A stretch of 41,842 nucleotides of DNA, from positions 1 through 41,842 of the forward strand of contig JALZWN010000082.1 of assembly GCA_023300235.1 (NCBI GenBank), written 5' to 3'. The translations under genes and the position numbers were made by a program. This document shows, in pieces, positions 33,969-41,842 of the stretch (position 1 is the stretch's first letter; every line of letters starts with the position of its first letter). The notes beneath the pieces were generated by a model that saw only the letters and a list, made by a program, of their open reading frames with translations, did not search any database and was not told where the DNA came from. Origin of the DNA: Mariniblastus sp. Lineage in GTDB: Bacteria > Planctomycetota > Planctomycetia > Pirellulales > Pirellulaceae.

Positions 33969-34712
33969 TTAACGTTGTTTAAAACGCGATGCTTGAGTTA
34001 GTTTCTCAGAGATGAAAATCGGATTTGAATAGCGAAGTACGGGTTCGCCAAACCGTTCAAGGGTTTGATCATAAACACCATACAGAAGATACCCACGAGA
34101 TTCGAGAAACGACTTGAACGTCTCAAAGGCAACGTGTTTTACGTTGTGAGGATTCATGCTCGCTTCGATTTGCAAAAATGAAATTTTGTGATCGTTGATA
34201 TATTTCTCAGCCCCTTTTAGGACTTCTAAATCAAAACCCTCCGTGTCGATTTTTAAAAAATCTATCTGGGGGATGTTGTGTTGCTCGCAAAATATATCAA
34301 GTGTGCTCACCGTCACCGTTTCACCAGAGTTCTCGGGGGCTATTTCAAGGCTCAGTTGGTTGCAGCGGGAATTTTCGTTTTTCTCGACGACGGCTTCACC
34401 TTCACTGGAACCAAGAGCCAAGTTAAAAGACTTGACTCTCTTATTTGAACCCATGCTTGATTCGAGTTCTTCGAAGGTTGAACGGACTGGTTCAAAACAG
34501 TAGATCGTGGCGGCTGAAAATTCTGGCAGAAACTGAACTGCCGAACGTCCATCGTTAGCGCCTACATCAAAAACGACCTTGAACGAATTTTCAGGAATCC
34601 TTTTTTTCATGTCGACGAACGGGTCTAGCCCATGAGGCGGATGCCTGATGATTCTGCAATTCAATGCTTTCTCCAAACATTGTTTGATTTGCGTTTTGAT
34701 TTGCTTCTTCAT
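33969..34712 (-). CDS. FkbM-family methyltransferase
   Basis: An S-adenosylmethionine-dependent methyltransferase of 247 residues. Motif I is VVFDVGANDGRS (about residues 43-54), followed by IYCFEPV and the post-motif FLKIDTEGFDLEVLKGAE, all typical of the FkbM fold used for O-methylation of sugars or polyketides. In a polysaccharide block, methylation of a sugar hydroxyl is the likely role. A 96-base gap precedes it, with no obvious promoter. The C-terminal part (YLLYGVYDQTLERFGEP) is family-like. Confidence 0.87.
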   Translation of the reverse strand: MKKQIKTQIKQCLEKALNCRIIRHPPHGLDPFVDMKKRIPENSFKVVFDVGANDGRSAVQFLPEFSAATIYCFEPVRSTFEELESSMGSNKRVKSFNLALGSSEGEAVVEKNENSRCNQLSLEIAPENSGETVTVSTLDIFCEQHNIPQIDFLKIDTEGFDLEVLKGAEKYINDHKISFLQIEASMNPHNVKHVAFETFKSFLESRGYLLYGVYDQTLERFGEPVLRYSNPIFISEKLTQASRFKQR

Positions 34713-34808
34713 TTGGTTGACACTTTTTGCTTATTGAAAATTTCAGTTGCACGAATGAGTTAGACGTTCAATTTTAGACGCTAAATCTCAATTCCCAACA
34801 GTTTTTGT

Positions 34809-36329
34809 CTATTTAAAAACCTGTAAGCTTTTGGCAATTCCGTAAACATCACTTCGCACAGACGGAGTCAACAAAACACAGATTGTGCCGAACCCCAAAT
34901 ACAAACCGGAATTCAGTAAAATTTGGGTCCATGCCCCACTCGGTTGATTTACGAACGCATTGGCAATCATCGCCGCAGCCAGTGCGATGGCGACGATGGC
35001 GATAGGCTTGTAAACACATATTAAAACGTCTCTCGACGGAATAGGAGTTGGTCTGCTGGCATAGATAATTGAGAGGGGTTTGTTAAACACAATCGCTGCT
35101 GAAACAGCCCATGCGACACCGGTCACGCCGAATGGTAAGCCGATCCCAATAGCCAACAGGACCACGCTCGTTTGGAAAATTGACCATTTAAGCTGCTTGT
35201 CTACATGGCCATAGCTCAAGTAAAGCCATCCACTCACGGTGTTTGTTCCAGCGGTCATGCATGCTAGGCTCAAAGCATAAAAGATCGGTACGATTTCAAG
35301 CCAATTTTCCCCCAGGAACAAAAAAACTAAGTTATCAATGTTCAAGACAGCGAAGCCAACGAGAATGGTTTGGAAATATGCTAACGGAGTTAGGCACGTC
35401 AAAAACACCTGCCGATATTTTTTGGCATCATCGCGGACACGCGAAAGTGCGGGAACCACTACGTTTGTCAGGGGGCCATTTAATTTACTGGCTGGCATCA
35501 TCATTAGACTGTATGTTCGAGCGTACAGGCCTAAAGGGCCAGCGCCCCAAAAATATCCAAGGAGTGCATTGTCTGCGTTTCTCGCAAAGTAGTTGACAAA
35601 CTGAAATCCGGTGACGCGACTGCCAAAACTGAGCATTTCCCGGACACCAGAACCGCGTCGAGGTCGTCCTGGAATCCAAGGACAAACAACCCACATGCCG
35701 ATGACTATGATCAACTGCGATGTCGCAGACATCGCAATCAACGCCCAGTATTTCCCACCAAGATAGGCAATTACGACCGAGATGATGGCGGCGATCAAGG
35801 TCGCTACTAGAGAAACGAAGGTGAGCTTGCCATGCTCCATGCGGCGGGCCAGCAAAGCGCGGTGCTGCAAACCCAATGCACTCACAACAAATAGACTTGA
35901 TAACGCCAAATTGATCGGCATGAGTCGCGGTTCATTGTATATCCAGACTAGTATTGGCGTGATAGCCGCAACGCAAAGGGCTATTAATGTAGCGATAGCT
36001 AAGTTAATCCAAAACAGAGTGGAAACCTGTTCGTGGTTGATATCCTTTTTTTGAATTACTGCTCGTGAAAGCCCCAAGTCCAAAAAGATTCTTGCAAAAC
36101 CAGTTAGCACCGTAACCATTGCGACCAAACCAAAATCTTCACCGGTCAACTGCCGTGTCACTAATATCGTGCTGCTTGTCGTTACCAGAAAATTGATTGC
36201 CGTGGCGCCAAGCGTGTAAGCTCCGCCCTTTGCTGTTTTCTTTCCTATCTTGCCCTGAAGATCATCCGTTCCAAAGAGCTGGGCTGCATTGTTTCGGAAC
36301 TTCAATGACGAGAGTAACCTATTTGTCAT
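34809..36329 (-). CDS. Wzx-type lipopolysaccharide/polysaccharide flippase
   Basis: A polytopic inner-membrane protein of 506 residues with about 12-14 helices. It would flip undecaprenyl-linked repeat units. The WzxC/Polysacc_synt_3 style is seen in TRQLTGEDFGLVAMVTVL, DLGLSRAVIQKKDINHEQVS, FGSRVTGFQFVNYFARNADN and GAGPLGLYARTYSLMMMP. A soluble N-terminal tail of about 30 residues precedes the first helix. It overlaps the preceding sulfotransferase by 11 bases. A second flippase of a different subfamily starts the visible part of this block, so there may be two export routes or two polymers. Confidence 0.88.
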   Translation of the reverse strand: MTNRLLSSLKFRNNAAQLFGTDDLQGKIGKKTAKGGAYTLGATAINFLVTTSSTILVTRQLTGEDFGLVAMVTVLTGFARIFLDLGLSRAVIQKKDINHEQVSTLFWINLAIATLIALCVAAITPILVWIYNEPRLMPINLALSSLFVVSALGLQHRALLARRMEHGKLTFVSLVATLIAAIISVVIAYLGGKYWALIAMSATSQLIIVIGMWVVCPWIPGRPRRGSGVREMLSFGSRVTGFQFVNYFARNADNALLGYFWGAGPLGLYARTYSLMMMPASKLNGPLTNVVVPALSRVRDDAKKYRQVFLTCLTPLAYFQTILVGFAVLNIDNLVFLFLGENWLEIVPIFYALSLACMTAGTNTVSGWLYLSYGHVDKQLKWSIFQTSVVLLAIGIGLPFGVTGVAWAVSAAIVFNKPLSIIYASRPTPIPSRDVLICVYKPIAIVAIALAAAMIANAFVNQPSGAWTQILLNSGLYLGFGTICVLLTPSVRSDVYGIAKSLQVFK

Positions 36330-37266
36330 TAGTTAATTTCGTTCGGTAGCCAATGCCAGTAGATACTTGTTTACCGTTACGGTCCAGTTTCGAACAAATC
36401 AATTGTCCGTTGGACATGATGAGTTCATAACTAGCATTTTTGCTCGCAGGCCAAACAATGATTCCAGCAGACGTTTTTTTAAATTCAAATTTATGATTCT
36501 TGCTGTCAGCCGCAGTTGAACTCGCCAGTCGCGAACTGAGAATCAGGTGGTCTTGGCTTAGATGCACGCCCTCCCAAACCCAACCACTTTGCCATTCGAT
36601 CTTCCAAGCGTAGTTCGTTAATCGAAACGTTATTGTTTTTGATTCAGACAGCGTGGATTCAATCGGTTCAATTCGATTTTCCACGGTGACTTTCGGTAAG
36701 CCCTTCAGGTCACCTACAACCTGTCTGTAATGCTTTAGCGAGATTGCTTGGTAACCACTTAGCTTTTTATCCTGTGACAGCTCCCACCAGCGGTCGGCGA
36801 TTTGTAGACGTTGTTCTGGTGTGGATTTCTTTCGTGACAACTCGTCTTGGGCAAGTTTTTGCAGTGCGCTCTCGGGGCCCTTTGCCAAACTTCCGATGCG
36901 CTGTTTGATTGAGTACGCAACGTCCCGTCCATTCCTGAGGATAATGATAATTTTTGCGTCGGAAATCCAATTGAGTATTTTATCAATGTGCTGAATGGGT
37001 TTGGGAGTCTTCTCGAACCATCGTTTTTTCCCGTTCGCAACGGTTTGTTTATCAAAACCCGAAACTGTTTTTCTAAACTCTCGAACGTCGGATTCTAGGG
37101 CCACTCGACTTTCGCCAGGAACTGCATAAATCCGCGAGTGGGAACCCAGAATAGCGCGCAGCAATGAAGTGCCACTGTGGCCGCAACCCACGATAAAAGC
37201 AGGGCCTTTGTCGATTGCAATTCGCCTGACAAATTTATTCCATAAATAGCGGTAGTAGTAAGACAA
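36319..37266 (-). CDS. Sulfotransferase-like protein with distinct C-terminal beta-rich domain
   Basis: The first 190 of 315 residues are a sulfotransferase domain: 5'-phosphosulfate loop IVGCGHSGTSLLRAIL (25-40), KTPKPIQHIDKILNW, and 3'-phosphate site IIIILRNGRDVAYSIKQR (RNGRD at 111-115). The C-terminal 115 residues (TITFRLTNYAWKIEWQSGW, AGIIVWPASKNASYEL, RNGKQVSTGIGYRTKL) read as a small all-beta domain I do not recognise, in place of the usual YEDL-type ending. The start is TTG; there is no ATG in frame for a long stretch, and the frame is open 14 further codons upstream. Acceptor and the role of the extra domain are unknown. Confidence 0.7.
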   Translation of the reverse strand: MSYYYRYLWNKFVRRIAIDKGPAFIVGCGHSGTSLLRAILGSHSRIYAVPGESRVALESDVREFRKTVSGFDKQTVANGKKRWFEKTPKPIQHIDKILNWISDAKIIIILRNGRDVAYSIKQRIGSLAKGPESALQKLAQDELSRKKSTPEQRLQIADRWWELSQDKKLSGYQAISLKHYRQVVGDLKGLPKVTVENRIEPIESTLSESKTITFRLTNYAWKIEWQSGWVWEGVHLSQDHLILSSRLASSTAADSKNHKFEFKKTSAGIIVWPASKNASYELIMSNGQLICSKLDRNGKQVSTGIGYRTKLTNDK

Positions 37267-37328
37267 GCTTTTAATTTCACATACTGTTGGGAATGAAGGT
37301 TCTATATGTTAGTCGTCTAGTGCAGAAA

Positions 37329-37772
37329 TCAACAATTTAATTGCCGATGCCCTAGTGACTGAAGAACACCGACACGATTGCATACTGATTGGGACATTGT
37401 TGGTAGCAGAAAGTCCAAGCCGGTTTTTAGTGCCATGCCATCGCCGGGCGGAACCGCAACGGCATCGGGTTGGCACTGCTTAATCTGCTGGGCCAGCCAA
37501 CGCCTGCTTTCACAGACATCTGCGAAGACGCTTGTTTGAGGTTCTGTTTCAAAGAACTGAAAACTGACTTGATCGGAAAAATGGTCGTTTAAGATTAGTT
37601 TGTCAGCGATCTGCTGGGAAAGCCCAACAATCACTTCATTATCTGAAAATGTTTTCGCTGCGAGTCCGGTGTAGGGCATTCGGTGACCATCCGGGATCGA
37701 GGCGAAGTTTTTGTAACTAACATTGTTGGGGAATTGACTGATCCAAACATCGGACAGATTTAACAATTTCAA
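37329..37772 (-). CDS. Unknown protein, possibly N-terminal part of a glycosyltransferase
   Basis: I do not recognise this 147-residue product. It starts at TTG with KLLNLSDVWISQFPNN, a strand-like opening reminiscent of GT-B enzymes, and later has CQPDAVAVPPGDGMALKTG, which resembles the CxPDVVxxPSGD step before the donor domain. The final residues (LGHRQLNC) look random, and the length is a third of a normal transferase, so it may be a broken gene. The 60 bases after its stop carry no continuing homology. The frame is also open upstream for 20 codons without ATG. It lies between a glycosyltransferase gene and a sulfotransferase gene. Confidence 0.5.
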   Translation of the reverse strand: MKLLNLSDVWISQFPNNVSYKNFASIPDGHRMPYTGLAAKTFSDNEVIVGLSQQIADKLILNDHFSDQVSFQFFETEPQTSVFADVCESRRWLAQQIKQCQPDAVAVPPGDGMALKTGLDFLLPTMSQSVCNRVGVLQSLGHRQLNC

Positions 37773-37810
37773 AAGTGCTGACTTTAGAAATATATAAAGC
37801 CTGTCGTAGA

Positions 37811-38986
37811 CTACTTATCTTCGAGGACCTTGGAATAAAAATCATTGATTTTTGTTTTGTTCACGGCTAGTGAAAAATTTTGGTTGGCGAACTTTAAAGC
37901 AGCTTTACCCATCTGCATTGTCTTTTGTCGATCGGATAATTGTTTAATCGCTTCAATGATCGTTTCGGGCTGCTCATATTGGAAAATTAGTCCCGATTCA
38001 TTGAGGGAAATTTGTTCTCGAAGATTTGGAAGGTCGCTAACTAAAGCTGGTTTTCCGATTGAAGCTCCTTCGATCACCGCTCGCGAACTGTGTGATGTCA
38101 GAAAAGGCGCCAAGATTACATCCGAGGCTCCAAGTATGCTTCCAATATCCTTTGTAAAGTCCATTGCAAAAGCGCACTCACTTTTTTCGATTGCCGCGCG
38201 AGCACTTTCTACATAATCAATATTCGAATCATCAAAGCCGCAAAAAACGAAACGCACATTCGTAGGGAGTTTCGACTGCCACTCTGCTAGAAATTCGGCA
38301 AAATGTAAAACTCCATTTGCCGACATAATACGACAGATAGATCCAAAAACTACGGTTTCATCATCGCAATTGAATTGAGTTCTAAGTTCATTGACAGAAC
38401 TTTTTTCGATCGAGATGCCACTTGTGTCCACTGAATTGTGAATGACGATGCTTTGATTCGTTAAATCGCCAATGGTATCCAATCCACTTTGATCTATTCC
38501 GACGTACCAATCGGAGAATCGACGATTGAAAAATGCTAGGATTCGGCCCCACCAGCTTCGCAATAAGCTTTCACGAACATGAGTCACTACCGGAGCGCCG
38601 ACACCAGCAAGTTTTGCCCCCAGTCCAGCGAAGGGAAGGACGCTAGTGTTCAAGTGAACGAGATCGGGTTTGAGCTTTCGAACCCATTTACGACTGGCCA
38701 ACGCAGTAGGGATTGCCGCTAGAACCGCATATTTTCGATCTGAAAATGAATCGCACCGACAACCATTGACACCATTAAACGGACGCATATGAGTCTCTTC
38801 AATGACCTCTGCACCAGCATCTAAAAAAAGTTTTTTAACGTCATCATTGCCTTTTCGCTTAGGCATGACGACGATTGGCTCGTAGCGTGTTTTGTCTAAG
38901 CTTTGAATTAAAATCGATAGGCTTTTAGGCGCACCGCCCATACCGATTGCATGGTGGAAGTAGAGGATTTTGATTCTAAGTGACAA
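37811..38986 (-). CDS. Family 4 glycosyltransferase, paralogue of the 31-kb one
   Basis: A 391-residue GT-B transferase with the opening IKILYFHHAIGMGGAPKSLS and a C-terminal APFLTSHSSRAVIEGAS with GKPALVSDLPNLREQI. It matches the transferase near 31 kb along most of its length (both have RPFNG, LKPDLVHLN/IKPDIVHLN, HVRE-LL-WWGR-LA, N-RR, IDQSGLDTIG/IDNAGLTSIG and FASEN/FANQNFSL ends). The start is TTG; no clear ribosome site precedes it. The two act presumably on the same polymer with different linkages. Confidence 0.85.
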   Translation of the reverse strand: MSLRIKILYFHHAIGMGGAPKSLSILIQSLDKTRYEPIVVMPKRKGNDDVKKLFLDAGAEVIEETHMRPFNGVNGCRCDSFSDRKYAVLAAIPTALASRKWVRKLKPDLVHLNTSVLPFAGLGAKLAGVGAPVVTHVRESLLRSWWGRILAFFNRRFSDWYVGIDQSGLDTIGDLTNQSIVIHNSVDTSGISIEKSSVNELRTQFNCDDETVVFGSICRIMSANGVLHFAEFLAEWQSKLPTNVRFVFCGFDDSNIDYVESARAAIEKSECAFAMDFTKDIGSILGASDVILAPFLTSHSSRAVIEGASIGKPALVSDLPNLREQISLNESGLIFQYEQPETIIEAIKQLSDRQKTMQMGKAALKFANQNFSLAVNKTKINDFYSKVLEDK

Positions 38987-39009
38987 CTTACTACAACAAC
39001 TTAAGGTGA

Positions 39010-39708
39010 TTAAACAACTGGATTGAAAGAATCGCCTTTACTGAGCATCCAGAATTGGGAGTTAACTTTTTTAATCTTCGCATTTAATTCTTTTTCCCAC
39101 GACTTCGCAATTAGTTTTTCGCCATCACGATGAAGGTCATCTAGAAATATGGAGTAGTTGTTTGCAAGGTATGGTTTGACAATCAGTGCCGCTGGATATC
39201 TGGATAATGAACGGGCTTTATCATATGCCATCGGTCCATCGACAATTACTACATCGACTGCTGATTTCGATTTGACTGCTGTAATTACAGGCTGTTGGTC
39301 ATACCACTTAAGCCCCTCTTTGGCCTCTTTACAGTCAGTCAGAGGAGCAAAGACAAAGGTCACGAAATCTTCGAGGCCTTCTGCTTGTAAATGCTGTTTC
39401 ATTAAACTCAGCCAAGCTTCATTGTCGTCGACCGAAACGATAGAAGTGCTCAACTTCAAGTCTCGTACGACACGAGCTAAACAGAGTGTAGATAGGCCTG
39501 CTCCAAATTCGACAATGCTTTGTCTACGATTGATAATCACGTCGTTAATGATAGTGGCAACTGAGTGGAGGTTAATCGACGAAGCAGTAGTTGGGAAATA
39601 TTGCCCCTGTGACAAGATGTTGTCTAATAAAATGCCAGCGTGAATATCATCTAGTTTTAGCGTCTGACGCTTCAAATAATTTTGAAATCGTTTAACAAGT
39701 TTGATCAT
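39010..39708 (-). CDS. Class I SAM-dependent methyltransferase-like protein
   Basis: A 232-residue protein with motif I VEFGAGLSTLCLARVV (about residues 65-80), SIVSVDDNEAW as the acidic strand-2 motif and VDVVIVDGPMAYDKARS later. Its closest style is the methyltransferases found in polysaccharide loci that act on sugars or on phosphate esters. The sequence AAL(I)VKPYLANNYSIFLDDLH is the usual strand-5 region. The start ATG follows the upstream stop directly (TAAATG), so the two are coupled. The acceptor is unknown. Confidence 0.72.
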   Translation of the reverse strand: MIKLVKRFQNYLKRQTLKLDDIHAGILLDNILSQGQYFPTTASSINLHSVATIINDVIINRRQSIVEFGAGLSTLCLARVVRDLKLSTSIVSVDDNEAWLSLMKQHLQAEGLEDFVTFVFAPLTDCKEAKEGLKWYDQQPVITAVKSKSAVDVVIVDGPMAYDKARSLSRYPAALIVKPYLANNYSIFLDDLHRDGEKLIAKSWEKELNAKIKKVNSQFWMLSKGDSFNPVV

Positions 39709-40317
39709 TTAAGACTTCTCACCTTTGATTTTTCGAACAACCTTTTCCAAGAAGCTTTTCTTTATGTTGCCATTGGATTTATTATGTTTCATATTCCAAC
39801 ATTCCATTGCTGCGTTCAGATCTCCTTCAGCCCCAATCCAGTTCCAGAATTCTGGGAAATCATTCTTGACGTTTTCAAGCTGAACTTCCATTTGATTCTT
39901 CTTGCCTTGTAAGAAATGGCAAATGTTGGACGTTCCTACTTCGACAATCTCGGTGGCTAAGAGTCGCGTATCATTTAGATCTGGAGAAGGTTGGCGAATT
40001 AAACCATCAGCAAAAGCTTTCATGATTCCGAACCCTTTCCGTTTCACGAAACTGTCAATTACTGCTTTTGGATCTCGTTTTAAATGCACGTAATAAGCAT
40101 CGTTGCCATACTTCTGATCGAGTTTTCCTAAGTACCAAGATAACCGATTGTCAATTTCAATATGGTTTTTGGCGTAGTCCAATCTTGCATCACCCAAACG
40201 CATTGCAAGTGACTCGTGATCGGCGGTGAAATTCGTTATTGATTGACACGCTTGGGAGAATGTTACCGAACCACATCTACCAGTGCAAAGGACAAAAATA
40301 TTCATGGGCGAAATCAT
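39709..40317 (-). CDS. Small sulfotransferase-like P-loop protein
   Basis: A 202-residue protein with a 5'-phosphosulfate-like loop (LCTGRCGSVTFSQA, about residues 10-23) and a 3'-phosphate-like segment (YYVHLKRDPKAVIDSFVKR, about 75-93). The family later part is short, and the C-terminus is a basic helix (KKSFLEKVVRKIKGEKS). A sulfotransferase role is therefore probable but less secure than for the gene at 33 kb. The start ATG forms an ATGA overlap with the flippase stop; an ATG 12 bases further in is possible. It is the third sulfotransferase-like gene of the block. Confidence 0.72.
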   Translation of the reverse strand: MISPMNIFVLCTGRCGSVTFSQACQSITNFTADHESLAMRLGDARLDYAKNHIEIDNRLSWYLGKLDQKYGNDAYYVHLKRDPKAVIDSFVKRKGFGIMKAFADGLIRQPSPDLNDTRLLATEIVEVGTSNICHFLQGKKNQMEVQLENVKNDFPEFWNWIGAEGDLNAAMECWNMKHNKSNGNIKKSFLEKVVRKIKGEKS

Positions 40318-41804
40318 TTAACAAATTTTTGAACCAAATGGTTCATAGTTGTGGAAAAATTCAAAAGTCCAAATCGCGCGAAAAGGATTCCGATTGCGGC
40401 GAAGTATACGCCAGCCGAGGCAGCGACTAAAAGAAAGCTGTTGGCCCCGTCCAAAAGATAGGTAACGGTCATTAGGCAGGGAATTGGAATTAGCGAGACA
40501 CATAGTAGCTTAGCTGCGTCCGACCAGTGAACAAGCTCCCTTATGCGACAATCTAAGACGTCTGCTGCAATCCAGGCGCGGCCAAGCCCGTTAATAAAAT
40601 AGACGACCAACACTGTAGCAATTGCACAGCCTACGACGCCAATAAAGTGTAATGCAAAGTAGTTCAAAATCACGTTTGCAAATAACGCCAAAAAAGGAAT
40701 CATTGCTAGCTGAAATGTTCTACCGGCAGCTAATCCGATTGCTCCGACAGCAAATGTGCGAATAGGAAGCATCAAAAGATAGACTCGAAATACGGTAGCA
40801 CTATCTCGATATTCATTTCCCCAAATACATGCCATGAAATCTGGAGCTAGGAACAATAGGAAAACCATCGTGGGAATAAGGATTGTCCCACTCTTGATCA
40901 TCGCACGATGTAGTAACGGAAGGATTAGCATTCGCTGTTCAGGCTTGTCCAGCATCTTTTTATAATCCACTAGCAAGATGCTTGTCATCGAACCAGTGAC
41001 GATTGCAATTAAAGGGATTTCCAGTGCTCCATTGTCAAAAACAGCATATTCAGCTGTAGTTCGGTAGGCTGATACCATGGACCGATCTATGTTGCGACTC
41101 AAGGTCGTTACCATCGTGCCAACTCCTAACGGCACGCCATAAATGAGAATAGACTTCATACCCGAAATGGAAGCGCGACCATTTTTGCAAATGGAGAACA
41201 TAAGAAAAACTGCGATAAACGAAAAAACTCCAACGGCCACAACATTTGCGATAACAAGATGAGTAACGTCTTTCGTAAAAAAAATTGTTCCTATGACACA
41301 TGTGACAATAGAAATTCTAGCGCATGCTGTAAATATTGCAGCAAGGGATACTTTTTCGGATGAAATAAAGCATGGACCAGCACACCCTAAAAGTAATTGA
41401 AAAATTGCAATTGGTGCGATGATCAAAAGCGTTGATTTTAACGCTGGATTTCCCCAAGAATTCGCAATGTATTCATTCCCTCCCAGTACCATGAAAAAGA
41501 AAAAAACTAATCCAGCAGCCGTTACAATTATCAGGCTCTCAGTAAGAATCCCGCGATTGCGATCTTCGTTAGATGGCAGGAAATAGAATAGAGATTTAGA
41601 GACTCCCAACGCAAGTATTGGAGCTACCAACATAAAAACGAGTGTAGTCTGTCTGTAGGTTCCCCATTCCTCTTTTGACAATACTCTTGAGAGGACCATG
41701 CCAAGTAATATTGATCCTAAAGAAGCAATGGTTGTTCCAAGCGACAAAACAATGGTTTTGGCCGAGCGGCTATTTTTCGCCAGTGGTTTGTTACTTTCGA
41801 TCAA
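40314..41804 (-). CDS. Wzx-type oligosaccharide flippase, TTG start
   Basis: A 496-residue membrane protein with about 12-14 helices. It resembles the MATE/Polysacc_synt family: GTTIASLGSILLGMVLSRVLS followed by EEWGTYRQTTLV, VPLGVGTMVTTLSRNIDRSMV, and YAVFDNGALEIPLI. The start is a TTG that overlaps an upstream stop (TTGA); the frame remains open beyond it to the window edge, so a further upstream start is possible if that stop belongs to nothing. It is the most upstream visible gene of the block. Confidence 0.85.
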   Translation of the reverse strand: MIESNKPLAKNSRSAKTIVLSLGTTIASLGSILLGMVLSRVLSKEEWGTYRQTTLVFMLVAPILALGVSKSLFYFLPSNEDRNRGILTESLIIVTAAGLVFFFFMVLGGNEYIANSWGNPALKSTLLIIAPIAIFQLLLGCAGPCFISSEKVSLAAIFTACARISIVTCVIGTIFFTKDVTHLVIANVVAVGVFSFIAVFLMFSICKNGRASISGMKSILIYGVPLGVGTMVTTLSRNIDRSMVSAYRTTAEYAVFDNGALEIPLIAIVTGSMTSILLVDYKKMLDKPEQRMLILPLLHRAMIKSGTILIPTMVFLLFLAPDFMACIWGNEYRDSATVFRVYLLMLPIRTFAVGAIGLAAGRTFQLAMIPFLALFANVILNYFALHFIGVVGCAIATVLVVYFINGLGRAWIAADVLDCRIRELVHWSDAAKLLCVSLIPIPCLMTVTYLLDGANSFLLVAASAGVYFAAIGILFARFGLLNFSTTMNHLVQKFVK

Positions 41805-41842
41805 TTGGTCAAATCTTTTTCTTTGCTTGGCATGTAGGTGAC
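41801..41842 (-). CDS. C-terminal end of an upstream gene, cut by the window edge
   Basis: A frame entering from the right edge ends with KEKDLTN and a TGA that overlaps the flippase TTG as TTGA. Such a 4-base overlap is common in this block, so this is probably the tail of the preceding operon gene. Only 13 codons are visible, so no product can be named. Confidence 0.4.
   Translation of the reverse strand, partial: VTYMPSKEKDLTN

Noticed and set aside
35243-35596. Overlapping plus-strand frames of 117 and 84 codons
   Set aside because: Antisense to the WzxC-like flippase; no start context and no recognisable protein features.
39158-39643. Plus-strand open frame of 161 codons
   Set aside because: It is fully antisense to the SAM methyltransferase gene, whose motifs are clear; the frame is a shadow of that codon pattern.
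1-41842. CRISPR array, tRNA, rRNA, transposon or prophage genes
   Set aside because: No regularly spaced repeats, no cloverleaf-like segment, and no transposase, integrase or phage structural protein was found on either strand.

Overview
The window looks like the chromosome of a planctomycete, most likely a marine Pirellulales-type organism. This is inferred from several features together: a long exosortase with a fused EpsI-like tail, a PEP-CTERM protein, secreted enzymes ending in dockerin-like 'DFLDISPFI' modules, dispersed intergenic repeats, and very large polysaccharide operons of moderate GC. No rRNA, tRNA, CRISPR array, transposase or phage gene was seen.

Layout, left to right. (1) A molybdate-type ABC transporter (modC, modB, modA, all on the minus strand), then a polytopic membrane protein and an exosortase with the Cys/Arg/His catalytic set. 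(2) A repeat-rich non-coding stretch, a UDP-GlcNAc 4-epimerase of the WbpP/TviC type with a terminator-like hairpin after its stop, a second repeat-rich gap, a secreted trypsin-like protease with a dockerin-like tail, and a PEP-CTERM protein that is a natural substrate for the exosortase. (3) A minus-strand sugar-precursor and polysaccharide operon: bi-domain oxidoreductase, WbuB-like glycosyltransferase, heparinase II/III-family protein, WecC-type dehydrogenase, WecB-type 2-epimerase and a WbpA/TviB-type dehydrogenase. (4) A 568-base gap and two tandem plus-strand SGNH-hydrolase genes, each ending in a dockerin-like module and sharing a 53-base 3' flank. (5) A minus-strand block of about 19.7 kb that runs off the right edge. 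It holds two Wzx-type flippases, one Wzy/WaaL-type polymerase, five complete glycosyltransferases plus a truncated sixth, three sulfotransferase-like proteins, two methyltransferases, two hexapeptide acyltransferases, an asparagine-synthase-like amidotransferase, a beta-helix protein and an unknown 147-residue protein.

How it fits together (inference): the precursor genes can make UDP-N-acetylhexosamines and two aminouronic acids (a ManNAcA route and a GlcNAcA/GalNAcA route). The right-hand block would build, sulfate, acetylate, methylate, perhaps amidate, flip and polymerise the repeat unit. The heparinase-like protein, SGNH hydrolases and beta-helix protein would trim or modify the product. 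The overall picture is a bacterial sulfated, aminouronic-acid-rich exopolysaccharide, comparable in chemistry to animal glycosaminoglycans. No initiating sugar-phosphate transferase, Wza-type export protein or Wzc-type kinase lies inside the window.

The main oddities are two genes (the polymerase and the GT2) whose conserved N-termini lie upstream of any in-frame ATG, GTG or TTG; a glycosyltransferase stump kept between two ATGA overlaps; a sulfotransferase with an unrelated-looking C-terminal half; and three proteins sharing a dockerin-like module.
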